Positions 1 to 8,496 of a stretch of DNA of 11,708 nucleotides are shown piece by piece. The stretch comes from Chromera velia. Taxonomy: Eukaryota > Sar > Chromeraceae. The stretch is taken from positions 1-11,708 of the forward strand of contig JAHBMJ010003150.1 in assembly GCA_018398765.1 (NCBI GenBank), given 5' to 3'. The position numbers and the translations under genes were made by a program. The notes below the pieces were generated by a model. The model had not been told where the DNA came from. It saw nothing but the letters and a program-made list of their open reading frames with translations, and searched no databases. The first letter of the stretch is position 1; the number at the start of each line of letters is the position of its first letter.

Positions 1-3000
1 GGCTGCTGTGTTTGGCCTTGGTTCTGAGCCGGGGCTTGCTGCTGTGAGGTCATTGCTGCTCTCTGTTTCATCCTGTGCAACTGTTCCATCACCTCTGCTC
101 CCTCATCGTTCTTGCTCTCATCACCGCTAGACTGCTCCTGCTCTTGCTCGGACTCTGAGGGAACTGGGATTTCTTCTAGCCCCTGAGGATTCTGGATCCA
201 CTCTCCCTCTGTGGCTGCCGGCTCCCGACCTGTGTCCGTGGAACCTGCAAGCACAGGACTGGAGGCGGGGTCACCTCCGTTGTACCCCCATTCAGAAAGG
301 ATGCCTTTTCGAATGACCGAAACATTGACAGGATGCACAGAGCGCATGATAAATGGGACACCCTCAACCCCAAATTCCACCACCCTGACTGACTGACGCG
401 ACTCCCTGCGGATGTAGTTCCCCCGCCTCCCCGGAAGGTCAGCCGTCTTCCTGACCGTCTTCGGTGCATGCGGTTTGAAGACAACCTGATCTCCACACAC
501 AAAGCGGAGGTCCTGGTGTGAGCCATGCTTCTTGTTGTGAGGCGATGTGCCGATCTCGGAACTATACACCGCTCGATATGTCTGCACAACTCCCTCCACT
601 AGCTCGGGAATGAGCTCATGGGGCCAATTTTTAACTCTGAGCATGGTTGACGTCAGAGAGCGAATAATCTTGATCGCATTCTCAGCAGGGCCCTGGGAGG
701 GAGAGTGGTAAGGTGCACTCTTGTCGAAGTGTGTGAATGGCATCACCTCCCTCATCCTTACACTCTTGAGGAGAGCTTCATTGTCACTGCGGAACATCTT
801 GGGATGATTGTGTGGTGGTGGGAGGAGACTTCGATTCTCTGCAGTGAAGCGGACGTAATGATCGGGTGTGTCTCGTTTCATATCAAGGGCCATCACATCG
901 ATGTCACGAGAGTGAGTCTCGGCAATGACGGAGATTGGGTAGCCCTCGATATTTCCCACGTCCCCATAAATCAACTCCCCATACCTCTGCGTCTCCTTCT
1001 GTCTTCTGTCAGGGACAGGCTTGGGCATGTGGTAGGTTGCATTCCTCTCTTCACACAGACTGCACGCTCTCCACACTTCTTTCCTCACCTTCTCTGACAC
1101 GGGGACATTTCTTTCTCTCAGCGTTGCTACGATTCGGTTGACATCGCAGTGAACTAACCGCGCATGCCAAGCCATGAGTTCGTTGGGATCCTCAATCAGT
1201 CTGCCTCTCCTCCCCTTCTCGATGTCTTTCACTTTGAGCAGCTTGGCAACGTACGCATTCACCTCAAGCGACGGCTGCTGACGGCAAGGACGTTGCCCCA
1301 CCGGGGCCATCGTGAGATAAGGGAGATTCGAGCCCTCTCCTCCTTGCGGAGCAGTGATTTCGATTCTGATCGGCTGCTCCCCTTGGTCGATCAACGTGAC
1401 ATAGTTGGCCCCCTGCAGTGGGCCCGGCAGGCCATCATCAATAACCACCCCTTTCCCCCTCAGCAGATGTCTCGTCTTCACCCCCTTCTTCGTGATGTAC
1501 CCAATCGCATCGACATCCTCTATCCCACCTGTCTCCCATCGTCTGCCTGTCACTCGGACTGCCCCATACGATCCGACCCCAAATCCCTTTGCCTTCCTGT
1601 CTGTCGTACTCATCACCAAATCGACTGGCACCTCCCACACAATCCTGTCAGGGTCAAGTGTGTCCCTGCAGAAGAGGCAGTGACTCGCACAGGAGTCTGG
1701 GTGAAGTCTCTCGTCATATCCCCCCGTGCTGGTGTCAGAATCCTCATCCCCTTCCGCCGCAGATGCGACGGTCATCCATGACTCCAGGAACAGGCCTGCA
1801 GAGAGTGATCTAGGGGATTCGGTGTTTTCTTGGACATCCGACTGTCGGCCGATAGGGGGATAATTTGCCCCGCCACCGCCTGTCATTGTCCTTGTGGGTT
1901 CTATACCTGGATGCACTGTGTACATAGATGCAGGTGGATGTTCTGTCTGAATGGAAGCATGAAGATAGATAGTCTGCATGGAGGCAAGTGGAATTGTTGC
2001 TGGATTCTGTCCTACTGGTTGTCTTCCTACTTCCTCACTGCCTGGACAGTACTTGGCAAAATGACCTCTCTTGTTACATTTGTGACATTGCACGTTCTTT
2101 GCCCAGCACTCAGGGTGACCGACCGGATGCGAGATGTAGTACCCACAATTCACACACCCACCTGTAGACCGAGGGTTCGTCTGCCAAGGTTGAGATGGGT
2201 AAGACGGTTGGCGGCCATCAGCTCTGGGATCCCTCTGCTCATACTGCCTGATCATCCCCCCCCCACTCCTGGGTGCAGACTGCGCTGGATACCGCCCGCT
2301 CCCTCCATACGCATTCTGTGCTGGGTAACGAGGACCTCCCCTATACTGTTGCTGCACGGATCCCGGAGCCGACCCCCTTGGAGGGATCCCTGCTGTACCC
2401 ACAAAGTGCGCCTCAAGAGCTGCCTGTGTCAACATCGGCATGAGTGTACTCAGGGCAGATTCGGGAGACATCTGCATCGGTCCCGGCGTTAGTTCGGTTG
2501 GGTGGGAGAGGCGAGGCTGCTGCTCTTGGACTATGTGCGTGTGAGTCATGTGAGCTTGGGGCAGAGATCCATTGGCTTGTAATGCTGTCATCCAGAGAGG
2601 CTGATTGGTAGATTTGTTCTCGGGTTTATGCTGTCCTTCTGATCTCTCTGCCTCCCCAAACGCTTTCAGAAATTTTTCTCTCTTCTGTCTCTCGATGTCT
2701 GACTCCCACCTCGCGAATGTGTCTTCTCCATTCTTCCCTATTTTATTTTGGACCGCCTGGACCAGTGGTTCGTATTTGTTGTAGTCAGTTTCGCCCAGCC
2801 TAGTCTCAAGAAGCGACCCCAAATTCTGAGGAAGGGCCCCCTGGGTATATCTTGCTCGGTCTTCGTCTGGGATTGTCACTCCACAACACTCGCAGAGTGT
2901 CATTAGATGATCTGTGTCTTCTAACAGCTTCTGAGGGTTACGGATATAATCCGTTCTTGCCTGCATGGAGCCAAGGTTCTCCCAAGCCTCTGTGATCGTC

Positions 3001-3353
3001 TTTTTTCTGTCGCTCTTCCTAGCCTTCGTGGCTTCCTCGACAGCATCCCAAACTTGCTTGAGATACTGGGCTGAATCTGGGTTGTTTGCGCTATTCAGGA
3101 TATTCTGTGCGTACCACTTCTGGACGACCTTCTCAACTGCTACTGCGGCCCTCCTGTGCTTCCGCACTGCCAGCTTGAGCTGTGCGATCTCCTAAAGGTG
3201 TCTGGATTCACCGTCAGCTAGAGTCTGGTATACTGAATTTCCATCCCTCTGTACCCAGCATTCAGTCTTGTATTTCTCGATAATCCATTTGTTTGTGAGG
3301 AAGGGGAAGACTGGCTTCTTCATATCTGACGACTCCGAATCTCCCAACTCCAT
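1..3353 (-). CDS. Gag-Pol polyprotein (Gag-PR-INT), 3' partial, with one in-frame TAG
   Basis: A single minus-strand frame is open from an ATG at 3353-3351 to the left window edge, broken only by TAG at 3194-3192. There are 53 codons before the stop and about 1063 uninterrupted codons after it. Line-by-line translation gives a charged, helical Gag region, a Gly/Pro/Gln-rich stretch (about 2460-2160), two CCHC-like zinc knuckles (2156-2046), a protease-like D-S-C-A-S-H (1697-1680), a pre-integrase His/Cys module (1166-1053) and an integrase core (D at 962, D at 785, E at 683). A C-terminal tail runs from basic to Gln/Glu-rich (about 540-1). Gag and Pol share one frame without a frameshift, as in many copia elements. 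The product should form virus-like particles, mature itself and insert cDNA. The stop lies within Gag, not at a Gag/Pol border, so a nonsense mutation is likelier than programmed readthrough. The next in-frame ATG after the stop is at 2966. In-frame codons upstream of 3353 also reach back to about 3461 without an ATG. Confidence 0.85.
560..1175 (-). other. Pre-integrase zinc module and integrase catalytic core
   Basis: The zinc module reads WHARLVHCDVNRI, with His at 1166 and 1151, followed by CSLC with Cys at 1064 and 1055: the HHCC arrangement of the copia GAG-pre-integrase domain. The core follows: first Asp in ELIYGDVGN (962-960), second Asp in FRSDNEA (785-783), then SAPYHSPSQGPAENAIK with the catalytic Glu at 683-681. 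The segment around the Glu is the strongest similarity, matching the copia-style SAPYTPQQNGVAER block. By count, 58 residues lie between the two Asp and 33 between the second Asp and Glu, against 35 in most retroviral-type integrases. All catalytic residues are present. Confidence 0.92.
1540..1740 (-). other. Retroelement aspartic protease region
   Basis: The motif D-S-C-A-S-H at 1697-1680 aligns with the copia protease active site, usually D-S-G-A-[ST]-x-H. It lies at the expected place between the zinc knuckles and the integrase module. Cys replaces the usual Gly. About 40 residues later the frame reads GFGVGSYGAVRV, resembling the Gly-rich stretch that follows the active site in copia proteases. 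The flanking sequence is divergent, so the domain edges are approximate. Confidence 0.6.
2046..2156 (-). other. Gag zinc knuckle pair (nucleocapsid-like)
   Basis: The second knuckle (2087-2046) is canonical C-X2-C-X4-H-X4-C, reading CHKCNKRGHFAKYC. It is preceded at 2156-2106 by CVNCGYYISHPVGHPEC, which keeps the Cys pair and a His and Cys but with stretched spacing (C-X2-C-X9-H-X2-C), so it is either a divergent or a degenerate first knuckle. CCHC knuckles of retroelement Gag bind the element's RNA for packaging. Confidence 0.9.
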
Positions 3354-3718
3354 CTCCTTCGGTTCCGCCCGCCTGGGAGCACCACAAGAAAAGTTTCCTT
3401 CGGTCACCTCTAAAAGATCCCTAATCTCCAGGATCCTGGACTTCACGAGGTTTTCTCTCTATTCGTATCGCGAATCGATACGCCTACTGCCTATACGAGT
3501 CTCCAATACTGCACTTAACGTCTGTCCTAAGGTTTTGCTTACATACCTACATTCTGTCCTACGGAGATCCTTATACGTACGTTCCTACCGTCTCTTGAGG
3601 AGGACTGTTCTAGAATCGATCCTTCACTCTCATCGGTTTCTTCTCTTCACTTAATTGCTCAATCCGACTCGATCACTTTTCTCTTCTTTTCTTTTCTTTG
3701 TACATGCATGCATGCTTT

Positions 3719-3724
3719 TTTATT
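3719..3724 (-). promoter_or_regulatory. Putative LTR polyadenylation signal AATAAA
   Basis: The minus strand reads AATAAA here, upstream of Gag and downstream of the TATA-like sequence at 3901-3912. That is where the R region of a 5' LTR would carry it. Position and sequence are the only evidence. Confidence 0.35.
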
Positions 3725-3900
3725 CAAATACGTTTGGATCTCGCAATGCGCGCGAATCCCGTGATCTTGAGTGACTTTGACGCTCGTACTGCGCGCGACA
3801 GCCCTGCGAGGCGGCGAGATGCTATATGAAGAGCGGCTTGGGCCCTACCGGAGCCGAACTTCCCAGTCAACTTGAAAGTCAATTTCCTATACAAAAGATT

Positions 3901-3912
3901 TTTTTATATATA
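3901..3912 (-). promoter_or_regulatory. TATA-like element, possible LTR promoter
   Basis: The minus strand reads TATATATAAAAA, about 550 nt upstream of the Gag ATG. It could be the U3 promoter of the element, but it lies at the edge of an AT-rich island where such a string is easily met by chance. Confidence 0.3.
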
Positions 3913-4140
3913 CATTAAACATTGCATTCTAGTTCTTTTTTTTTTTTTAATGTATTGGATCTATAACTATAGACCAAACATAATCATCTCACGATTCTGA
4001 TTCTCACATACAAAATCATCTATTACTTTTTTTAATACTACTACTAGTATCATATTAAAATGAACTAAAATGAACTATGTTTCAAAGTTTCCTCTGAATT
4101 TCTCCCTTATACTTTTAAATTCTGATTAAAATTGAAACAA
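3901..4140. other. AT-rich island (about 23% GC by hand count)
   Basis: By hand count 55 of these 240 bases are G or C, far below the flanking coding DNA. It contains homopolymer T runs (around 3937-3949), short repeats such as ATGAACTAAA followed by ATGAACTATG near 4060, and a CTACTACTAG stretch. It sits between the Gag leader and the end of the minus-strand gene. It may be LTR U3, an unrelated AT-rich insertion, or a matrix-attachment-like spacer. Confidence 0.75.
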
Positions 4141-4419
4141 CAACAGTTGAACAACTTCCAAATTTTACCATTTCAAAGTTTTAACTGTAATCGCTTGGGG
4201 CATGAGAAGACTGAGCTTTGAGTCACGCATACAAAAAAATGGGTTTCCTCCATGAGATCGAAGCGAGGCCCCGAGCCACTGTCGTAGATCAATTGACCCC
4301 ATGTACCAAGTTCCATGGAGAACAATTAAACGAAGAATTTTGGGGGAATTGACAGGCTGGGGCAAATTGTCTATGGGGTGGTTTGCAGTGAAGAAAGACC
4401 TCCTGCATGAGAGCTAGGG

Positions 4420-7414
4420 TCACTGGAGGGCGAGTGCCTCTGCCATCGCCTGGCCGGGGCCGAAGGCGGCCTCCAGGTCCGACCCGACGGCAGCTGTGGC
4501 AGGAGGGGCGGGTGGTGCTTCAGGGTCTCCAACAGACACACTGACCGGCAGTGTGGCAGCGAGAGGGCTTGACGTTGGGACTGTGGGGTCCCTCTTAGCT
4601 CGGCCTAGGCGATAGTCCTTGAGGACAGAACCCTCAGCGTGTGGGTGGGAAGGTGAGGGAGGAGGGGGGAAGTGGAAAGAGGCCGGTTTGTGCTGGGTTG
4701 AGGGTTGCATGGGAGGAAGTGTGGTGGAAGTTGGTTTGAGTTTGTTGGTCCTTCTCCTGGTCTTCCTCAGGACGAAATCCGGAGCATGAAAGGAAAAAGC
4801 AGCAGGAGACGAGAGGGTTATCGAGGGGGGGACAGAGGAGGGGGGCAGGGTGTTGACGGGGGTCGTGTTGCTATGAGCCTCAGGGTTTGTTGGTGCGTGT
4901 TGAAGGATCTCCGAAGTTGAAAGAGAAAAGAAAGACACGCGAAAGCCATCATCCTCCTCCGCTTCTTCAACTCCTCCCATGACAACATCCCCGTGTGCAT
5001 CTACAACCGTGACAGGGAGAGGGACAGCCTCCCCCTGTGCATCTACAACCGTGGCAGGGAGAGGGACAGCCTCCCCCTCCCCCTCCTCCTCAGACTGAGG
5101 CTCGGGCTGGCCGCCTTCTTCCACCGGCGGACAGGGTTGATCGAGTTTAGCAGCGAGAAGGGAAGAGAAAGACTTTTCTGTCCCTATGAGAGTGTGGGGC
5201 TGATGCACAGACTGACGCACGCTCAACCTCTCGCTGTTGGCTGGGGCACGAGGAGGAGGAGCCTTCGGGGGGGATGAAGGACTGGCCTGGGGGATCGGAT
5301 TGGAGATTTGATTCGAAGTAATCAGTGTGTCAGAGGCTGAGGACGAGTTCGAATGCGCGTCACAAGACAGAGAAAGAAAGTCTCGATCTCCGTCTGACAC
5401 CTTGTGCTTGGTGACACAAGAGATCCCCTCTCTCTCACTCAGCACAGCTTTCATGTGTCTTGCTACTTTTTTGGTCACGTCGTGTCCCAGCAATTGCAGC
5501 TTTGCTTCCGTTAGCCTGGAGAGCAGGAAGTGCTCTGTTTCCATATCTGTGCTAGAAGAATAAGTAGAAGCCTCTTCTACCGAAGCCATCGTGCGCAGCT
5601 GGAAAAAATCCCCCGGGGAGAAGCAGAGAGCAGCGAGAGATGCCGGGTCTTCCCCTGCCTCTTTCACTTTCTCTTCTGCCTGAGAGACAATCCGATCACA
5701 GAGATCCGGGAAGTTGGTGTACTGTAAAAGGAGCTTCTCTGGGGTTCGACAAAGGGCTTCTAGAGCTATGAAGAATTCGGCCACTGCAATGTAGACCCTC
5801 AGCCGAGCATAGTGACGATCAAAGTCTTCTCCCATACAGCTACGGACTGCTGCCTCAACTATGCAACGCACATCGGGTGTGTCCGTCTCTCTCGAACTCT
5901 CACTCCCCCTCTCCTTCACCACCTCAATCCTCCGAGCCCCTGTCAAATTCTCCATACAACATGTCGATCCTTCTTCCTTCCCTCTCTCCATTTCCAGATT
6001 GCCCCTCCAGCTGCCTCTCTGGGTGATCATCTCATCTGCCCATCTCAAACTCATCAGCAACTTCTCCAAGGTCAACGTCCGCTCTCTCAAAGCCCCAACG
6101 GCCTCTCTGCCCTCTTCCAAAAAGGAAGGGTCGTGCTGAGCCAACCAGTAGCGTGCCCTTATCATATCCGTCGCTTGAATCGAAGGGCGACTTTTTGGAA
6201 GACAGTACTCCAGATGATCTAGAAGAGACAAGCAGCCCGGGCCTTCCCACTTCACAGAGGTGAGAGAATCGGAGTTCGTTGGTATCGCCTTGTGAACTTC
6301 GTCTCTTCTGCGGTCAAATCGACACCACACTGCCTCGCCCTCCCTCTCGAACTCCCGAACCTCTTTGAAAAGAGAAAACGAAGGTCCCCCACGTGTCACT
6401 TCCTCTTCTTCTGTGGCGACTTTGTGCACTGCTCGACGGAAGGCCTCCTCTCTCTCGCCTCTCTCAAAACAGGACCACGTGACGTTCTGACATTCGTCGC
6501 ACAAACATGAGTCCTGCTTTGGAGGGCCGTCAGAAGGGGGACTCTCGGTTTCTGGCTTCTTCTCCTTCTTCATAGAAGAATTTTGCTTGGACTTTTCCTT
6601 CCTCTTGCCTCCCTTCCGACCTCCTTTCTGCACTGGCCTCTCTGCCTTTGTGCCTTCAGGACATGCCCCCGTCACTCCTGCTGAAGGTTTCGGACCCTCG
6701 GCCCCCTCTCCCTCTGCATCCCCGGGACGGGAGGGAAGGGGAAACCCGAAGAGTTCGATGTGACGATCCCGAAACTTTTGTCTCTCGCTGGGGAGGAGGA
6801 AGTCCCAAAAAAAGCTCATGTGCGTGTACCTCAGGGCGTGATCTCTGCAGAGAGGATAGAGAAAGAGGAATGGGGTGGGCGTTCAGGAGAAGAAACGAGA
6901 TTGTGCTTTTTGAAAAAAACCGAACAAAAAGCGTAGCAAGAGCTGCATGAGTGACGCCAAAAGCAACACCAAATAAGCGCAGGACGCAACACAGAGAGGG
7001 ATCATGGGCACAACTGTTGAAAGTTTCACAAGAACTTCGATCGAGATTGAATTTATCGACTCACCGAATAGCCTTCTTGATTTCGGATCTCAACGAATAA
7101 AGTTCCGTGAATCGTCCATCAAACTCTTTGAACCATATTCCAAGGCCGCGCACGTCTTTCAACAGCTTCAGGACCATCTGCGCCTTTGGAATGAAGGTCG
7201 CGGAGCCCCGTGCGGCATTGAGTTCTTCCAACACCTCCCCGACTTGATCGAACGCCCTGTCAAGCTCCTCCTCGTATGTGATCTCCAAAACGAAAGGGTT
7301 CAGCTTCAATGGCAGTTTCCTCATCAGCAGTTGAGTAGAAGGGATCCTGAAGCGGTGCCGGCAGAGAGATTCCCAGTGTTCGAATTCCCTCTGGGCTGCT
7401 GATTGTGAAGCCAT
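4420..7414 (-). CDS. Two-exon gene, 924-residue protein of unknown function
   Basis: Exon 1 is 7414-7065 and exon 2 is 6844-4420. The 220-nt intron (7064-6845) starts GTGAGT and ends after a pyrimidine tract in TGCAG. Both borders are phase 2 and the frame continues as AIRDHALRYTHMSFF. The total is 925 codons including TGA. The ATG at 7414 is the first true Met of the open frame, but codons upstream are also open to 7480, so a further 5' exon is possible. Visible regions: a helical N-terminal part (1-155), a basic Lys-rich stretch that could be a nuclear localisation signal (about 190-213), a Cys cluster CLCDECQNVTWSC (about 230-242), a long charged helical part (about 260-610), and a Pro/Ser/Thr-rich, probably disordered tail that includes a 14-residue tandem repeat (about 706-733). 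No signal peptide, transmembrane segment or known catalytic motif was recognised. The gene diverges from the plus-strand gene starting at 8657. Confidence 0.8.
4994..5077 (-). repeat. Two-copy 42-bp in-frame tandem repeat
   Basis: Positions 4994-5035 and 5036-5077 are nearly identical, differing at 5012/5054 (A versus G). Being a multiple of three, the repeat adds 14 residues without shifting frame. The product reads GEAVPLPATVVDAQ then GEAVPLPVTVVDAH. A third, decayed start (GDVV) follows. Confidence 0.93.
6845..7064 (-). other. Intron of the unknown-function gene
   Basis: Donor CG|GTGAGT at 7065/7064 and acceptor CTCTCTGCAG|A at 6845/6844. Removing it completes an Arg codon (CG + A) and joins two open frames into one. 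Read-through would stop at once at the TGA overlapping the donor, which supports real splicing. Confidence 0.85.
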
Positions 7415-7637
7415 CCCGTCCAACGAAGAACGAAGTGCTGTTGATAGGACAGCGCGCTCGAGTTTTTGCAGAGGCCTCAAAGGATCGATAAGTTACAGAC
7501 CATCCTTGCTGCCTCAGTCCAATGCTTCTACTCGCCTTTTTAGAAGAGACAACTGAGCGAGCAGACGGCGTAAACAGGGCAGAAGTAGGCGTGCAGATAT
7601 TCCCGCACACCCTCAATTAGAAGAGAGCAGATGAGGT

Positions 7638-7664
7638 GTACGTTGCAGTGCCAGTGCAACGTAC
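7638..7664. repeat. Perfect 10-bp inverted repeat, 7-nt loop
   Basis: Arms 7638-7647 (GTACGTTGCA) and 7655-7664 (TGCAACGTAC) are exact reverse complements around the loop GTGCCAG. It lies about 220 bp upstream of the ATG at 7414, so it could be an operator-like site or a 5' UTR hairpin of the minus-strand gene. Confidence 0.85.
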
Positions 7665-7850
7665 TGAAAACCATAGCAGCATCTTGAGCGAATTGATAGA
7701 AAACAACCATGGAAGCAAACTTAGAAGTCTTTTCGTGCAGAGAGACCTTCAGTGAAACGGTGCCTCCTCATGCAAACGCTTCTGGAGTCCATTGTATCGC
7801 AGCAATGTGAGATTCCAGGACTCAGAGCAATGATGAGCAATGTCAGTCTG

Positions 7851-8040
7851 ATATTCTGGCGGACAGTCATTCTGTCCGTTTTCCCGCGCCCGAGTTCCGC
7901 GCCCGAGTTTCGCGCTCGCGAGTTTTTCCTTCGCAAAAAGGCCAACTCGATCGGGCGCGGTGAAACTCGGGCGCGGAACTCGGGCGCGGGAAAACGCGGA
8001 TCGACATGCAGAATGCATGACTGCATGTCCGCCAGAATAT
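7851..8040. mobile_element. Foldback/MITE-like inverted-repeat element, 190 bp
   Basis: The outer arms 7851-7865 (ATATTCTGGCGGACA) and 8026-8040 are perfect 15-bp reverse complements. The inner arms 7877-7911 and 7962-7996 are perfect over 35 bp and each contain two copies of a GCGCCCGAGTT-type 13-mer. The segments between outer and inner arms also pair, with small insertions on the right side (11 versus 29 nt). The central loop is 50 nt (7912-7961). No coding capacity is visible, so if mobile it would be moved in trans. If the TA at each end is a duplicated target, the terminal repeat would begin TTCTGGCGGACA, which would suit a Tc1/mariner-like transposase; that is inference only. It sits in the presumed shared promoter region. 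Confidence 0.75.
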
Positions 8041-8204
8041 GAATATAATTCGAGATCTGATCTCTCATTCTGAGACTGGTGCGCGCATGCATGCCAGGGC
8101 ACTTTTGCAAAGCTTTGCGCGCCGCGTGGAATCGCGCGCCGGGGTCCCTAGCAATCCTCAACTGGGCCCAAAACGGCTCAAAGATCAAAAGGTCGACAAA
8201 ATGT

Positions 8205-8221
8205 CACGCGTATTCACGCGT
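8205..8221. promoter_or_regulatory. Paired CACGCGT motifs
   Basis: Two CACGCGT copies at 8205-8211 and 8215-8221 lie 10 bp apart, one helical turn. A third ACGCGT is at 8587-8592. ACGCGT resembles the MluI cell-cycle box of fungi, but no such function is known for this organism. Confidence 0.3.
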
Positions 8222-8462
8222 CTCTCCAACTAAAGGGGCTTGCACAACAATTACTGCAGCAATGCTGCGGCTTGTAGGAGCTCCTTGGGAGTCATTCACC
8301 TTCACTTGAGCTCTTTCCTTCTGGGACTGACAGGAGGGACCTTCAGGCTTCAGAACACTGCCTCTCAGGTTCGGTCGATTTGATTCTGAAAAGGAGACAG
8401 CACAAAAGGGTTGCAAAACAGTGCGGTGGCGTACACTGGCCTGTGCGAGGTAGAAGGTTGGG

Positions 8463-8496
8463 TCTTTGTCATTGCTTCAATAAGCAGTGACAAAGA
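8463..8496. repeat. 14-bp hairpin (one mismatch), 6-nt loop
   Basis: Arms 8463-8476 and 8483-8496 pair over 14 positions with one mismatch, which is a G-T pair in RNA. The loop is TCAATA. It lies about 160-190 bp upstream of the plus-strand ATG at 8657 and could be a 5' UTR stem-loop or a dyad protein site. Confidence 0.8.

Larger units (their letters stand above)
1..3912 (-). mobile_element. Ty1/copia-type LTR retrotransposon, partial (5' part)
   Basis: On the minus strand the order is Gag with zinc knuckles, then an aspartic protease motif, then a His/Cys pre-integrase zinc module, then a DDE integrase core. Integrase directly after protease and before reverse transcriptase is the order of Ty1/copia (Pseudoviridae-like) elements; Ty3/gypsy elements place integrase last. 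Reverse transcriptase and RNase H are not in the window and should lie to the left of position 1. The outer limit at 3912 is a guess set at a minus-strand TATA-like stretch assumed to sit in the U3 of the 5' LTR. LTR termini, a primer binding site and a target-site duplication were not found, so the true right boundary may lie anywhere between about 3500 and 4400. The element runs in the same direction as the host gene to its right. Confidence 0.85.
3354..4419 (-). other. Retroelement leader/probable 5' LTR region plus 3' flank of the unknown gene
   Basis: No convincing gene is present. Read on the minus strand, 3901-3912 holds a TATATATA-type stretch and 3719-3724 an AATAAA about 180 nt downstream, as expected for U3 and R of an LTR. 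Between AATAAA and the Gag ATG lie a purine-rich stretch (about 3660-3700), a 7-bp perfect hairpin (arms 3464-3470 and 3476-3482), and two near-identical 12-nt direct repeats around 3521 and 3553. No LTR end, primer binding site or duplicated target site could be identified. Positions 4240-4419 have ordinary composition and probably include the 3' UTR of the gene ending at 4420; no clear polyadenylation signal was recognised for it. Confidence 0.45.

Noticed and set aside
176-589. Minus-strand open frame of 137 codons
   Set aside because: It is out of frame with the integrase/C-terminal Gag-Pol frame, which is open through the same stretch and carries recognisable motifs.
1164-2492. Long plus-strand open frames (1164-1781, 1830-2492)
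   Set aside because: They run antisense to the Gag-Pol frame with its zinc knuckles and protease motif, and show no motif of their own.
3447-3720. Search for a tRNA primer binding site and LTR end upstream of Gag
   Set aside because: No TGG-initiated stretch clearly complementary to a tRNA 3' end, and no convincing CA terminus next to one, was found.
4320-4360. A GGAATTGACAGG string resembling the conserved GGAATTGACGG of small-subunit rRNA
   Set aside because: The match is about a dozen bases with a mismatch, and the flanks do not follow the rRNA. A chance match or tiny fragment cannot be told apart, so no rRNA is called.
4165-4365. Minus-strand 66-codon open frame next to the AT-rich island
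   Set aside because: It is short, crosses a sharp composition change, and has no recognisable motif.
7721-8188. Overlapping open frames on both strands across the foldback element
   Set aside because: They are by-products of the GC-rich inverted repeats, which lack stop codons in several frames; the encoded Arg/Ala-rich strings mirror each other.
8204-8416. Minus-strand 70-codon open frame as an upstream exon of the unknown gene
   Set aside because: A donor-like AAG|GTGAAT exists near 8301/8300, but no acceptor upstream of 7414 keeps the phase, and the sequence shows no protein-like signal.
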